NCBI GenBank assembly: GCA_963573385.1
Contig: CAUYLG010044529.1
Coordinates: 1 to 64,000 of the forward strand
Direction of reading: 5' to 3'
DNA length: 64,000 bases
Source: Cacajao melanocephalus
Taxonomy: Eukaryota; Chordata; Mammalia; Primates; Pitheciidae
The notes under the pieces were generated by a model, which worked only from the letters and a program-made list of their open reading frames with translations, had not been told where the DNA came from and searched no databases. Positions 37,516 through 50,756 of the stretch are shown here, in pieces. The position numbers and the translations under genes are program-made. The stretch's first letter is position 1; each line of letters starts with the position of its first letter.

Positions 37516-38204
37516 AAGTGTTTATTGAGATGTGAAGGAAAGCAACAGGGAGGAGCTCCTCGGAGCAGACAGGCCTTGGTGTGGGCGGCATCCAGTGGGC
37601 TTCAAGGGAATCAGGCACAGCTTTGGATGAGCAGAAAAGAGTTTGGGATTTGCACAGACAGAGCTGCCTCCTCTATCCAGTGGACGCCCAGCCACATGCA
37701 AACAGTGTGTAAGGGACTCTGTGACAACCTCGCCTCATTCATCTCTTTCCACCAAGGGCAGACAGGGAGTGGAGTGACTCATGTCACTCACAGATGTGCA
37801 ATTGTCAGTCACACTGCCAGGAGCTCTTTTGACTCCAGTGGACAAGATTTGGGAAAGTGGATGTCCAAAAAAAGCTATCTACTTTGGAAGCAGTGTTCTG
37901 TGTTCTTGTAACAGCAGATAACTGGTAACAACATGTAATTAAATAAAAACTGTCGGGCCCAAGAACTTGACTCGGAGAGTTGGTGGACTTTCAAGTCTGA
38001 CTTGTAAAATCTGGCCTTCTCCAAAGACCAGGCAACTTTCTCCAAAAAACAGCACACCAAGGAAGACTAAAGACACATGGTTTTCAAGGGAATATAGATC
38101 TCTGTCAACTCCTCTCCTGCCGCCAGGCAGAAATAAATCAGCCTCAAGCTAGATAAAAGGATCTGTGATTACCAGATGGCATCTTTGTCTTTCCTTCTGG
38201 CTCA
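37516..38204. other. Unique DNA, no gene supported
   Basis: A plus-strand frame of 128 codons (37525-37911) is not in a repeat that I recognise. It has no family features, Kozak support or splice context and is treated as chance. Confidence 0.4.
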
Positions 38205-38330
38205 ACCTTAATTCAATCATTTATGCAACAAATCTTTATTAGTCATCTACTAGGAAGAAGGTGCATATCTGCGGATGTAGCAACCTGGCTCATGTGCCCC
38301 TGCCCTGGAGGGGCTTACAGTCTAGCATAC
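38205..38330 (-). mobile_element. L2/MIR fragment, antisense
   Basis: 'caaatctttattagtcatct' then 'gaggggcttacagtctagca'. Confidence 0.65.
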
Positions 38331-38337
38331 CCATGAC

Positions 38338-38458
38338 TCTGTGAGCTACTTGTGGGCACAGGATTTGGCTTTGATGTTTGCCCTCCCTACACCTAGCACA
38401 CTGTCTGCTGCATCGTGGATGCTCAATAAATATTTGTTGTATGACTGCATGAATAAAA
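38338..38458 (+). mobile_element. L2 3' end
   Basis: 'ctacacctagcacactgtct' then 'atgctcaataaatatttgtt'. It points the other way from the piece just before it. Confidence 0.85.
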
Positions 38459-38907
38459 GCTATTTCCTACCCTCTTCTGCAGTTAATATCTTTTATATCT
38501 TCCTGCTGTCATTAATGCTTATTTTCTGGCTTTGGTTGCTATAAAGAACAGCTGTTTCTCAACCTCTGCACCCTAATGCTTCATACACTTAGAAATTGTT
38601 AATAATTCATCCTTTTGCCTTCACTTCTCCAGCTCCCTCTTGTCTTCCCCTGGCATCAGCATCTGCTCTTGGTCACCTGTAATAAGAAAAATAATTTGTT
38701 TTGGCATCTAATGGTCTTTCACAGTTTGCAAAGGTTTTCACTTGTATGATTTCAAGGACTTTTGGGAGAGTCCCTAACAAACCCCAGCATCATCCAGGCT
38801 GTGCCCTCCCAAATATTACCCTAACCTCAAATTCACCCCCACAACCTGTACCCTCAACCTTAAAGTCCAACATCAGCAGATTTAAATATTCATTCTATCA
38901 TTAAAAT
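38459..38907. other. No recognised feature
   Basis: Apparently unique, possibly decayed L2-like pyrimidine-rich text. Confidence 0.35.
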
Positions 38908-38915
38908 AAGATTCA

Positions 38916-40668
<1,753 letters not shown>

Positions 40669-41545
40669 TAAATAGACTTTAGTTTTTAGAGCACTTTTAG
40701 GTTCACTTCAATTTATTTAATTATTTTTTTTCTGAGACATGGTCTGGCTCTGTTGCCCAGGCTAGAGTGCAGTGACATGATCTCAGCTCACTGCAGCCTC
40801 GACCTCCTGAGCTGAAGCCATCCTCCCACCTCAGCCTCCTCAATAGCTGGGACCAGAGTCACTATCCCCAGCTAATTTTTATATTTTTTGGCAGGGGTAG
40901 AGATGAGGTTTTGTCATGTTGCCCAGGCTGGCACAGCAAAATTAAGTGGAATGGTAGAGAGTTGCCATGTAGCTCCTACCCACACACTGCACAGCCTCCC
41001 CCACTACCAACACTTTTGACGACAGTGATATGTTTATTATAAATGTTGAACCTACATTGATGTATCATTATCACAAAGTCCATAGTTTACATACGGGTTC
41101 ACTCTTGGTGTTGTACATTCTATCTATGGGCTTGGGAAAATATATAATGACATGTATTCAACATTATAAAATCATACAGAAGAAGAGTTTCACAGTCCTA
41201 AAAATCTCCTGTGCTCCATCTATTCATTCCTCCCTCCTCACACACCCCTGGAAACCACTGATTCTTTTACAGTCTTTATAATGTTACCTTTCCTGGAATA
41301 TCATATCGTTGGAATCACACAGTATGTAGCCTTTTCAGATTGGCTTATTTCACTTAGGCATTAAGTTTCCTCTATGTCTTTTCATGGCTCCAATATTGGC
41401 ACTGAATATTTCATAGTCGATGTACCATAGTTTATCTATTCACCGACTGAAGTACATCTTGGTTGCTTCCAAGTTTTGGCAATTATGAATAAAATTGCTA
41501 TAAACATCCATGAGGAATGTATTTTTTAATTATAGTTCTTATCAA
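40669..41545 (-). mobile_element. L1M-type 3' end, split by AluJ
   Basis: Antisense L1 3' UTR and ORF2 tail: 'gcacttttaggttcac' (left of the AluJ) joins 'cacagcaaaattaagtggaa' (right), then 'catcttggttgcttccaagt' and 'gctataaacatccatgagga'. All frames are decayed. Confidence 0.9.
40712..40936 (-). mobile_element. AluJ, truncated, inside L1
   Basis: Antisense AluJ with tail 'ttatttttttt' at 40725-40733. The left monomer is mostly missing ('ttgcccaggctgg' is the last Alu text). Confidence 0.88.
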
Positions 41546-42255
41546 TGACATCTGGATGAGCAGAGATTAGTTACGACAAATGCATAACTCAGTATGTAGA
41601 ATACATAGCCAAGACTTTCCAAATACCTGTCCTCAAGTAGTCCGTAGATAAATCACTTGAGGAGCTTATGAAAAAACATAGATTTTTGAACACCATTCCC
41701 AAAGACTGATTCAGGAGGCCTATGAAATCACCAGGCTTAAGAAACAGGCTTAACCTACAAAAGGAAGAAAGCAATGGAAAGTTAAAATCACTTTATTCGC
41801 ACCAGAGAGGATAATGCACAATGAGAAGGCTGGGGACTAACATTGAAAACTCATTTGATGGAGACATTTTGTTCTTCACTGAGCCTCTTGGGGAAATGAC
41901 ATGGTGGCTTAAAGAATTGTTGATATGTGCTATCCTCTCCCATTAAAAGGAGCTAAAAAAGCCCTGGGCACCAAGATGTGAACTATTTCCTTCAGGGTAG
42001 AATGGAGCCACTAAAAATAGCCTTGGAAAATAAGGAGTTGTAGAGGTTCAACAAGAAAAACAAATCAGAAATAAATCTGGTACTGAGAAAGAAAGGGAGA
42101 GAAAGACGAGCTCTCACAGGCAGTAGAGAGAAAGAAGCTATTAGCTTGGGCACATAAAAGCAGGTACATTTTTCCCACCCGCAGAGCTGCTGGCTGGCAT
42201 TCCCGCAGAGTAAATCAGTCCCTCCAGAAGGAAGGAAGATGAGTCAGAGAATCAG
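41546..42255. other. No recognised feature
   Basis: Apparently unique DNA. Confidence 0.4.
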
Positions 42256-42610
42256 CCAGGATAGGATAGGTTATGCCAGGGTAACAAACAACCCCCCAGA
42301 TTTCAGTGGATTAAAAGCACAAAGGTTTATTTCTCCCTTGTGTTATACAACCAGTGTGGGTTGGTGGGGGCTCTGCTCCTTGTCATCACTCAGGGACCAG
42401 GCTGCAGAGGCCTCATCTCCACACATGCTTCTAGGACCTCTGTGGCGGGGGCCATGGGGTGTTGCACCTCCGGCACTGGCAATTAAATGCTCAGGAATGA
42501 TGTGTATCACTTTCACTTCGCTATCATTGGCTGATGGCTGATGCACCATCACATGGCCTTGCTTGTGTTTAAATGCAATAAGAAAGTGAAATCACAACTT
42601 GTGCCCAGAA
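42256..42610 (-). mobile_element. Old MaLR-like LTR
   Basis: 'cagggtaacaaacaaccccc', 'caaaggtttatttctccctt' (antisense polyadenylation area) and 'accatcacatggccttgctt' are typical of old ERVL-MaLR-type LTRs. Subfamily uncertain. Confidence 0.55.
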
Positions 42611-42849
42611 GGAGGAGAACCAGAATTGATGTAAACAGCTCCATGGCTACTATAGTCAGATAAAAGAGCTGAGGGAGGATGTAGGAGATACAGTGGAGGG
42701 GAGGCCCCTTTTGAGCAACTAATTTGCAACTTAAGTTTCAACTCTCTCCTTAGCCATCAAGAGGAGCAGACCCATCCAGAGCTCCTAAGGGTATTTCTGG
42801 ATTCACTTTCTGCCTGCAAGAAAAAAGAAAGCATGGTGGTGAACCATCT

Positions 42850-42995
42850 AGGCCATGGAGTCAATCTGACCTCTGTTTGTATCGGGAACTTCCATTTACT
42901 CTCTCTGGACCTCGCTTTAGCTGTCTAAGGTAAATGACAATAGTGCCTGTCTCACGGGGTTGCTGTGAGGACTGCTACATGAGACCACACAAGGA
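42850..42995 (-). mobile_element. MIR
   Basis: 'ccatttactctctctggacc' and 'gtgcctgtctcacggggttg'. Confidence 0.8.
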
Positions 42996-43164
42996 AAAAA
43001 AGACTTTTAGGCCAGAGCTGCTCAAATTATATGTATTCTTAAAACTGGATCAAGGGATTTCAACGGTTCTGAAGCCCCCACCCTCAAAGAATGAAAGTTA
43101 AACCGCTTGTTGGTAGAGATGCTCATGTCTGATGCCTCTAGAGATGAATGTTCCAGGGAACCTT

Positions 43165-43310
43165 TGTGGTTAAGGGAGCAGGTGCTGAAGTCAGGAGTCC
43201 TGGGTTGTCTCCAAGCCCTGTCACTTAGCAGCCATGTTGCTTGGATGAGAAACTCTCCAAACTTCTGTATCCACAAATGTAAAATGAGCATAAGAATACA
43301 GACCCACTAT
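43165..43310 (-). mobile_element. MIR
   Basis: 'ggagtcctgggttgtctcca', 'cctgtcacttagcagccatg', 'aaatgtaaaatgagcataag'. Confidence 0.8.
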
Positions 43311-43665
43311 CTCTCATCTGCAATTCCCTAGTCTAAAAAGCTCTAAAAGGATAAGTTTCTTTGTTAAGTTTGGTATGCATTGACTTGGGTGCAAAAGTCA
43401 ACCTGCATTGACCTGAAGCTATTTATGTCTTTTATCCTTCTTTTGTGACTATTTCTATGTTTTGCCACAGAAAAGTGAGTGTCTTTGAAAGCAAGATGCT
43501 GCTGCAGGTTCTTTTGAGCGTGTGAGACCATGTGCAGTACCTATTCCATGTTACCTTCCTAAAAACTAAAAGAAATTCTGAATTCTGAAACACATTTGAC
43601 CTCAATGGTTTTGGAGAAAAAAAATATGTACCTAAAGTGTCTCTTTCTCCAGTAGTTGAAAGGAG
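43311..43665. other. Possible Tigger-like DNA transposon remnant
   Basis: 'gaaattctgaattctgaaac' near 43575 recalls the palindromic ends of some Tigger elements, and 43312-43335 may be the other end. Weak. Confidence 0.25.
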
Positions 43666-43765
43666 TGAGGGGGAAAAAATGCATGTAAAACACCTACTTC
43701 CATACTTAGCACATTGTAAGTGCTCAACAAATAGATGTTATTGCTGAAATTATCGTTTCTCCCAG
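43666..43765 (-). mobile_element. MIR/L2 tail
   Basis: 'cttagcacattgtaagtgct' then 'caacaaatagatgttattgc'. Confidence 0.65.
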
Positions 43766-44119
43766 TGCTTCTCATAGAAAGAGGGGAAGGGAATTTGGAA
43801 GATGGTGCCTTCAGGTGCTCTAGAGACAGGCAAGACAGGACCAAGATTGTCTTATCTGTTTGAAAGCCCCTCAGTTTGTCTTCTTCCTTCTCCTTAAAGA
43901 AAGAAAAGAAATATGCAAGGAAATGAACACATGCAGTGAGTGTGCACACAGGAAACCTGAACAAAAGCGAGCCTCGGGAGGTGGAAAGGGCTTTTCTCTC
44001 TGCCTGCGGAAGCAGCCCAGCAGGAACCCCAGCTTCATAGTCAGCCAAGGACGGTTGTCTTTTTTGATACATCTTTGACTATACTATTGAGGAGTCTCAC
44101 TGGAGCTAAGGACTCTGAG
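43766..44119. other. No recognised feature
   Basis: A minus-strand frame of 146 codons crosses 43632-44072, including the MIR tail, and has no protein-family features. Confidence 0.4.
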
Positions 44120-44225
44120 GGAGGAGATGGGATTTCCATTTCTTACTCTGCCATTCACCTGCTGCGGGAGCTCAGGAATGCCTTCATCTTCACAGGGCTC
44201 GATTTTCTGATGTGAAAATGGGCCA
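44120..44225 (-). mobile_element. MIR fragment
   Basis: 'tactctgccattcacctgct' and 'gatttctgatgtgaaaatggg'-type text. Confidence 0.65.
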
Positions 44226-44535
44226 GTAGTAATGCAGATCCTGCTGCGACTGCCTTATTGAGGGGGCCGAATAAAAGCGATCACAGATATGAATGCATTT
44301 TGAAAGGGAAAATCTGTGTTCACAGAGCATAATTATTAATCTGACTATAAGTAGGAGATCAGTGAGAGGACTGACATCATGCAGGGAACGCTGGTTAGCA
44401 TGCCCTTTAATCACACTTCTGTTGTCAACTCCGATGGCATTGTTATTTGCGCTTGGCTCTCTCACCTTCGCCAGAGCCATTTATGCTTGTCAATTAGGCC
44501 GATATGATTGAGTTCTCACAAGATGTGAATTAAGT
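44226..44535. promoter_or_regulatory. Candidate conserved regulatory element
   Basis: A repeat-free 300 bp with CATAATTATTAAT (about 44328-44340), ATTGTT (SOX-like, 44440-44445), CTTTAATCAC (44405-44414) and 'tgtcaattaggccgatatga' (about 44489-44508). It has low repeat decay and scattered CpG (gcgac, gccgaa, gcgatc, gaacgctgg), which looks like constrained sequence. Confidence 0.4.
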
Positions 44536-45254
44536 GAGCTTCTCTGGTCCTACCACTGCTGACACACACCCAAATAAGGGCTTTAGGATATTGTTTTTTA
44601 AGCTAATAAATGACAATGTTTAGAAAAAAAAATAGGATGCAGATTGGAGGAGTGTCCCAGGAGGTATGCCTGAATATTTATTCAAGGCTTTTGAGAATCT
44701 GTGAGTATACCCTGGAGTGCCAGCAAATGGGCAACTGCCCCAAAGTAGCACCGATGGCTGAGTCCAGCATTTTTGCAAGGGACTCCCTTCTTCCTTAATT
44801 CCCACCCTACCCTGACTCTCAAGGAGCCAGCCACAGAGACATGAAAGAAAGTTCCATACAAGTGAAAAAAGAGACCATGTGCCCCCTCCCAACCCACAAC
44901 AGATCCCTACAGCCTGGGTTGGGGTTGGAGGGATTTTGAATAGAATGGGAGACTGAAGTTTGATATAGCCTTGAGAGATCATTTAACATCTGAAATTGCG
45001 TATAAATGACAAAAGTGAGACTGCAGGCTCTTTTTTAAGAGCCTGCAGATCCCAAACATGGAAATAAAGAAAATTCTGATTTTCTTCAGGGAAATCCCAG
45101 GCACCTAGCTAGTCCCAGAAGCAAATAATTTCTTAAACAAAAAAGTAATAGTAGCCTAAACTAATAGCTAAGAAAGTTACAGTCCAAGAGACATTTACTT
45201 TCCCTATAGAACCTCAAAATAACATCTTAACATGTGTCCTTGAGTTGCCTTTCA
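44536..45254. other. Unique DNA with one hairpin
   Basis: No gene; holds the perfect inverted repeat at 45021-45048. Confidence 0.4.
45021..45048. repeat. Perfect 12-bp inverted repeat with 4-nt loop
   Basis: CTGCAGGCTCTT (45021-45032), loop TTTT, AAGAGCCTGCAG (45037-45048). It is GC-richer than its surroundings and not inside a known repeat. Confidence 0.97.
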
Positions 45255-45267
45255 GAAACTCAACCCC

Positions 45268-45418
45268 AGCCAGGTGCAGTGGCTCATGCCTATAACCCAG
45301 CACTTTGGGAGGCCGAGGCAGGCAGATCACCTGAGGTCAGGAGTTCAAGACTAGCCTGGCCAACATGGTGAAAACCCATCTCTAAAAAAGAAAGAAATTT
45401 AAAAAAGAAAGAAAAAAA
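45268..45418 (+). mobile_element. Alu left monomer retroposed alone
   Basis: An AluS-type left arm ends in the middle A-rich linker and a mixed A/G tail. It is flanked by GAAACTCAACCCC (45255-45267) and GAAATTCAACCCC (45419-45431). There is no right arm, and the AluS-type bases exclude a FLAM fossil. Confidence 0.93.
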
Positions 45419-45431
45419 GAAATTCAACCCC

Positions 45432-46190
45432 TACTGAACAGATTCATTGACATGTAGATCTCGGATAAGGAGAAAATAATGACGAAACTTTAACCATCAT
45501 TCTTTATTCTAAGTTTTTCCTCGGGGGGTGGGGGGGCTTAAAAAAAGTCACACCCTCCTAGCCACTTAACAGTCTTCCACTGACCCCAAATTTTTAAACA
45601 AAGTTTTTCTTCCCTAACCAATTACAAATCATAAAAAGTCTTTAAATCTACCTATGACCTGTAAGTTCCATTTCAATGTATCTCACTCTTCTAGGTCTAA
45701 ACCAATGTGTAACCTTCATGTACTGATTTATGATTCATACTGTGACTTCCGCTTTCTTGTAGTTTCCCATTACCTTTAAAAATCCTTGCCTACAAGCCAT
45801 CAGGAAGGTCAGGATTTAAATATTCAACTGTTTGGTCCCCATCACACGGTGACCTACAATAGAAGCCTTTTGTTCTAACACGACAAACCTTGGGGTAGAC
45901 ACCTGGTTTTACTAAGCCAGGCAAGCAGACCCGAGTTTGGTTCCTAACAAAAACAATACTTGTTAATCTAAACTGATGAGAAACCAAGAATGAATCTGTC
46001 CAATATGTCATCAAGGGGCTGGAGGGAGTTCGCAGAGTGTTTGGAAGTGCAGCATTTGGAAGGAGAGAGAAATCATTTCCTGTCTGCGTCCTCCTTGAGT
46101 TCACTCCACTCAATAAACTGGTTCCACATATCAAGAGCTTACCTCTGGGACCAGTATATGGCTTAGCAGTCATATGACAGCAGTTATTAC
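45432..46190 (+). mobile_element. Probable ERV LTR remnant
   Basis: 'gatttatgattcatactgtg', 'ccttgcctacaagccatcag' and 'gtcaggatttaaatattcaa' resemble MER/LTR49-like ERV1 LTRs. Ends unclear. The minus-strand frame of 127 codons (45790-46173) overlaps it. Confidence 0.4.
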
Positions 46191-46699
46191 CATTATTTTT
46201 AGCTTAACTTTCATTGGAGGTTGATTAGACCTTTTAAGTTAATCTACGGAAATATAATATACCTAGTAAATGAGAGAGTAGAGGGACTTCTTACCCTGTT
46301 TTAAATTTTTTTTTTAAGTTCATCTCTTTGCAGGTGAATTTGGAACCATCTTCAGAATCAGGCTGCCATGCAGCCTATCAATGTGTTGTAATTGAGACCT
46401 GCAAGGATTCTTCTCACACCTGGGAACATCATGTGACATTGTGTCTGCCACCAGCTCCAGCCCCAGGAAGGTAGCATGTGAGGACAGGTATGGCTGATTA
46501 TCTTCCCGACGCCTGGTTAAGGCATAATAAAAATCAAATGCTGTTGGCCTCCCACTGGAAGACGGTCCCCAAAATGCTCAGAGCTCTCATTGTTCTCATT
46601 GTTCCTGCCTCAAAATCTTCTTATCCCAGAGCTCATTTCCTCTAGGTCCTGCTCTCTACTTTCCTAGCCTGTCTGATAAACCAAGCCACTTGCTGACAT
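46191..46699. other. No recognised feature
   Basis: Apparently unique DNA. Confidence 0.4.
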
Positions 46700-46835
46700 A
46701 GCTTCAAAAGGCTAGGGACCCAAATTCAAATCCTTGTTCTTCCATTTACTATCCGGAAGCCTTAGCCAATTATCTTCGTCTCACCTGACTTCTGCTTCCC
46801 ATCTATAAAATGTGAATGTGGCAGGTGCCTTACTG
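46700..46835 (-). mobile_element. MIR
   Basis: 'gacccaaattcaaatccttg', 'ttccatttactatccggaag', 'cttcccatctataaaatgtg'. Confidence 0.82.
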
Positions 46836-47559
46836 ATCAGGTGCCACAGTGTTACTCTAGGGTTCAATTGCAGTTGTAGATGTGGGAGGGCTTAGGAAAA
46901 CGTTAAAGCATCATATAAACGATTATCAAACATCTTAAAAGTGTAATGTCTTCATCTGTTTTGCCCAGATAACACTCTGCATGTGAGTAAGTTGGACCTC
47001 AATGCATTTCAGAAGAGAATTCTAGAAATATGATACGGTCAGTGTGAAACACATTTTTTGACAAACCCCAATCTGTCCCAGTAACTGATTAAAGATGCAG
47101 TTGGGCTTTTGACTGAAATCTCTATAGACTTAGTGCTTGATCTAGCCTATTCAGGATCTGTCCAAATTTTACCTTTAAGAAAAAAAGAAAAACACTATCA
47201 AAATAGGAGGCTTCTTTGGAACTTTCTCCCTCTTATGAAAACAGTCCCCAGGCTGGGCATTGTCGGTGCCTCTAAAACAGTCAATATTGTGGCTCAGCCC
47301 TGCCCTCCTGTTGAATAAGGATTGTATCTATCGGATGTCCTTTGCTGGTCCCCTTCATTGTTAGTCTGGTCAGATTCACCTGTGCAGTACCCTACACTGG
47401 CCCAGAATCTTCCAAGAGGAAGCCTTTGTCCTTAGGGCTGACAACCAAGATAAGGGCTCGCAAGCCAAGAAAAACATTTCCATGGGCCTCCAAGAAGTAA
47501 CATCCAAGTCCAGTTGTGGCTCCAGACTGAATCGAGCAATTAAATCCACATCTGCCCCT
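46836..47559. other. Unique DNA
   Basis: No gene or repeat recognised. Confidence 0.4.
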
Positions 47560-47800
47560 GCCCCAAACCTCAGAAATGTTAACATCTTGCACGTGTCAAG
47601 AGGGTTATTTATGAAACTATTTGCTTGTCAACCCCAGGAGGACATTCTGTACTTTTTCCCTGGAATACTGTATATTTATGAGCCATGGCTCAAAAACTAA
47701 CTTTGGCAGGAATATTTATCCAAGAAAAATTCGATCAACCCGTCGCAAAGCACAGCCTGCGCTCAGTCACCAGCGCCTGGTGGCTGGGCCGGATCCTGGT
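47560..47800. promoter_or_regulatory. Candidate conserved regulatory element
   Basis: MEF2/TBP-like CTGTATATTTATGAG (about 47667-47681), GGAATATTTATCC (47709-47721) and several CpGs in 'ttcgatcaacccgtcgcaaa' within a repeat-free tract. Inference from appearance only. Confidence 0.25.
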
Positions 47801-48729
47801 AGAAGGCTGTTCTGTGGCTCACTGCTGCAGGGAATGAATTCCAGATGTGTGCTTCTTCAGGGGTAGGACTGCAATTTCAGATAAGAAGCTTGCTTTTTTT
47901 GTTGTTACTTTTTCATTTTTTACCTCCATTCTCAATCTAGAAGCATGCTCAAATAATTAGCCTTGAATGTGTGGCGCATGCAGCCTATTTGTCACCTCCT
48001 GCTTTACATAGTTGATATGTTATCACCCTCCTCTCTGACCTCGAAAAGGCCCACAGTTTGCAGAGCTAAGCTTCTGATGTCCCTGTTATAGGATCGGGTT
48101 GTCTGTTGCTAGCAAGTGACACACAGAGGGTCACTTAGTGGGAGAACAGGAAGTCTAGTGTCATGTGGATAGACTCTAATCTAAGACAGTAAAAAACCCA
48201 CCAGAAACTCTTGCTATTCACCTTCCCTAGGAACTGGTGTACCTCCAACATGGCCCTGCCGTCAGCTTCATCAGCCAATAGAGTCTCCTGCTGACAGGAG
48301 CCCCACGCCCAGCCGTCATCATAGCAGATTTCTTGCTTTCCCATGTGTTTGGGCAATCAACTTACAATCCGTTTTTCTGCTCTCTTTGGGGTTGAAGGGC
48401 CCAAGGCGGGAGTAGTCTCTGCGTGTGTGTATGCTGTCCAGTGACAGGTAAAAGGAGACAAGGACAAGTATGTGGGAACCTAGAGAGACAGACAGACAGG
48501 AGTAACAGAGAGATCTTGACACTCATGGAGGTGACTGTGAGATGGATTCTTATGCAACCTCTGCAATATTTTTCTATAGCTGAGATGCCTATATTTTTAC
48601 TCTTAAGTCTCTTGAACCTTGATTACAGACCTATTCCTAAAAGTCTTGGTCCACAGAATTCTGAGAGAGAAAATAAAATCCCTTTAGCTAATTGTTTTTA
48701 CCATGCCACATGGTAGTATGCCAAAATAT
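47801..48729. other. Unique DNA
   Basis: No gene or clear repeat. Confidence 0.4.
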
Positions 48730-48925
48730 TATTATCATTATTGCTGTTTATTAAATATTTGGCATTTGGTATACTCTATTTGTGATTTTTTAAAACTGCA
48801 AAGATTTTATCATCCCTAATTTACAGGTTTAAAAATGCCAAAGCAGGGAGAGGTTATATAGTTCTCCAAGAGTCACACAGATGATTGTAGGGGGGCTGGT
48901 ATTTGAACCCGGAATTTACTGGTTC
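48730..48925 (+). mobile_element. MIR
   Basis: 'aaatatttggcatttggtat', 'ccctaatttacaggtttaaa', 'aagagtcacacagatgattg', 'ggtatttgaacccggaattt'; nearly complete. Confidence 0.88.
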
Positions 48926-49849
48926 TTTCATGAGAGAGAAGAGAAAAGAACTAAGAAGTTGAAGGAAGGAAAGAGGGTGAAAGTTGAAGTACAAAACAGA
49001 ACCGTCAACTCTTAGGAGTTTGATGTCGTTTTCCCCAAGCTGCCCTTCCAGCCTCAGTTGACCTTCCCGAGTGAGGCACGCCATCTGAAGGTCATGTCCC
49101 TGCGAGGAGGCTCCAGTGTGCACATCCAAGAGGGCTGCGGGTGGTAGGTTTCCATGGGGGAGGCCTCCGTGTCCTCCTTAGGCTTTTTGGCAGTGGAGAC
49201 ACCAGCAGATCCAGCAGGGGGTTATTTGGGGCCAAGTCAAGAATCTAAAATTCCTGAAAGCTTCTGGGGCTGGTCACTGGGACTCAAAGTCCCCTGAAGA
49301 CCTCTCCTAACCAAGATCAAGGCACAGAATCAAGTTGTCTCTCTACTCATTCCTCTCCTGCCCCAAGCAGGCACCTTCTTGGCAGGAAGCACTGCCTCCT
49401 GAGAAAGGCAGGTTCATGGGGCCTCAGGCCACAGTCCAGGGTCAGGATGCTATGGGAGGTCTCCCCAGGGCTGTGAGGGCAGCCCAGGCTATAATTCCCA
49501 GGTCTGGGTGTGGGCACAGAGCCAGCAGACTCGCCTGAGAAGCAGGGACAAAAGGAGAAAGGACTGCTTTAAGAAAGACCTTAGGCAGCCTCCAGACCTC
49601 GCTGGGGAGTGGGGCATCATCCAAACATAGTTTGTTTCATGGAGTCACCAGAACGGCATTTCTGAATCTTCACATCCTTATTAGCTTCAACAGAGAGGTA
49701 AGATTGTATCATAACCTTAAAGTAAAGCCCACCCTCGTTCTTATCCTTATTCTGCTGATGTGTTAACTTGGCCATACCTCTGAGCTCCCTGCCTTAGTCC
49801 TCTTCCCTGAACAATGGAAGAAATGATTTATTCCCCTGTATCAGAGGGT
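48926..49849. other. Unique DNA
   Basis: Moderately GC-rich, no gene supported. Confidence 0.4.
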
Positions 49850-50050
49850 AGAAGTTGTGGATTTGAGCTCTTCATTGAGACAGGCTCCTTTACTTCTTGG
49901 ATGAGTTACTTCATCTTCGTTTCCTAGTCCTTAAAATGGGAATAATGACATACCTACTCCATAAAGATGTTGTGAGGATAAACCACAACACGAATATAAA
50001 GAGATTTGGTTCTCGGCACATAAAAAGTGCTGAATAACTGTGAGCTGTTT
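49850..50050 (-). mobile_element. MIR
   Basis: 'ttgagctcttcattgagaca', 'ccttaaaatgggaataatga', 'aaagatgttgtgaggataaa', 'gtgctgaataactgtgagct'. Confidence 0.88.
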
Positions 50051-50124
50051 TTTGAAACATAATTTAACTTCCTGGAGAAAAAATAAAACCACAGTAATAG
50101 TGACATGCTTGGACATTGTCAATT

Positions 50125-50250
50125 AAAGGCATGGAATTATTAATCTCTATATACAGATAGGTAAATGAAGTTCAGGAAAGTTACCAGATTTGGCCAAGTT
50201 GCCTAACCAGACATTGCGGTTTGGGAAGTGATCTCCCATCTGAGATGATA
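50125..50250 (+). mobile_element. MIR fragment
   Basis: 'atctctatatacagataggt', 'aaatgaagttcaggaaagtt', 'ttgcctaaccagacattgcg'. Confidence 0.6.
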
Positions 50251-50544
50251 AGAAAACTGCTCCCAGGTTGACCTCATTACAGGAAAGTCTGTTTGCTGGG
50301 GAGAAAGGTGGGCAGGTGGAAGAGCTTAAGAAATGGAGTGACGCACTAGGTTAGAGCCAATGACAGTGTTGGTGCCATTAGACCTTGAAGGAGGATGAAG
50401 CCTCCTGAATGTGTTTTTGTCAGGTACCCAATGGCCCACACTTGCTCTAGGCCACCAACCTAAAAGAAGAGTGATTGCTACAAGTTGGAGGGATGGGTTT
50501 TCCACATTTGAACTGCATCCTAGCCGATGTAGGCTAGTGGGAAG

Positions 50545-50745
50545 AGCAAATATATTGAAGGTAAAGAATCCTGAGTTTTAGTCACTACCTTGCTGAAAGT
50601 CAACACCTTACTTCGGGAACCTCTGTGAGCCTCAGTTTCCCCAGGCTCTAAGATGTGGAAAACAAATGCCCATATATCAGGTTTGTTATAAGGATTACAA
50701 AATATAAGTACTAAGCGCTTAATAAGTTAAGCACTTACCTTACTT
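50545..50745 (-). mobile_element. MIR
   Basis: 'ctgtgagcctcagtttcccc', 'ttgttataaggattacaaaa', 'actaagcgcttaataagtta'. Confidence 0.85.
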
Positions 50746-50756
50746 CTTTCTTTTGG

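Noticed and set aside
37525..37911. 128-codon plus-strand frame
   Set aside because: No Kozak, domain or splice support; chance length in unique DNA.
43632..44072. 146-codon minus-strand frame
   Set aside because: Crosses a MIR/L2 tail and has no family features.
45790..46173. 127-codon minus-strand frame
   Set aside because: Overlaps an LTR-like remnant; no retroviral or cellular protein motif visible.
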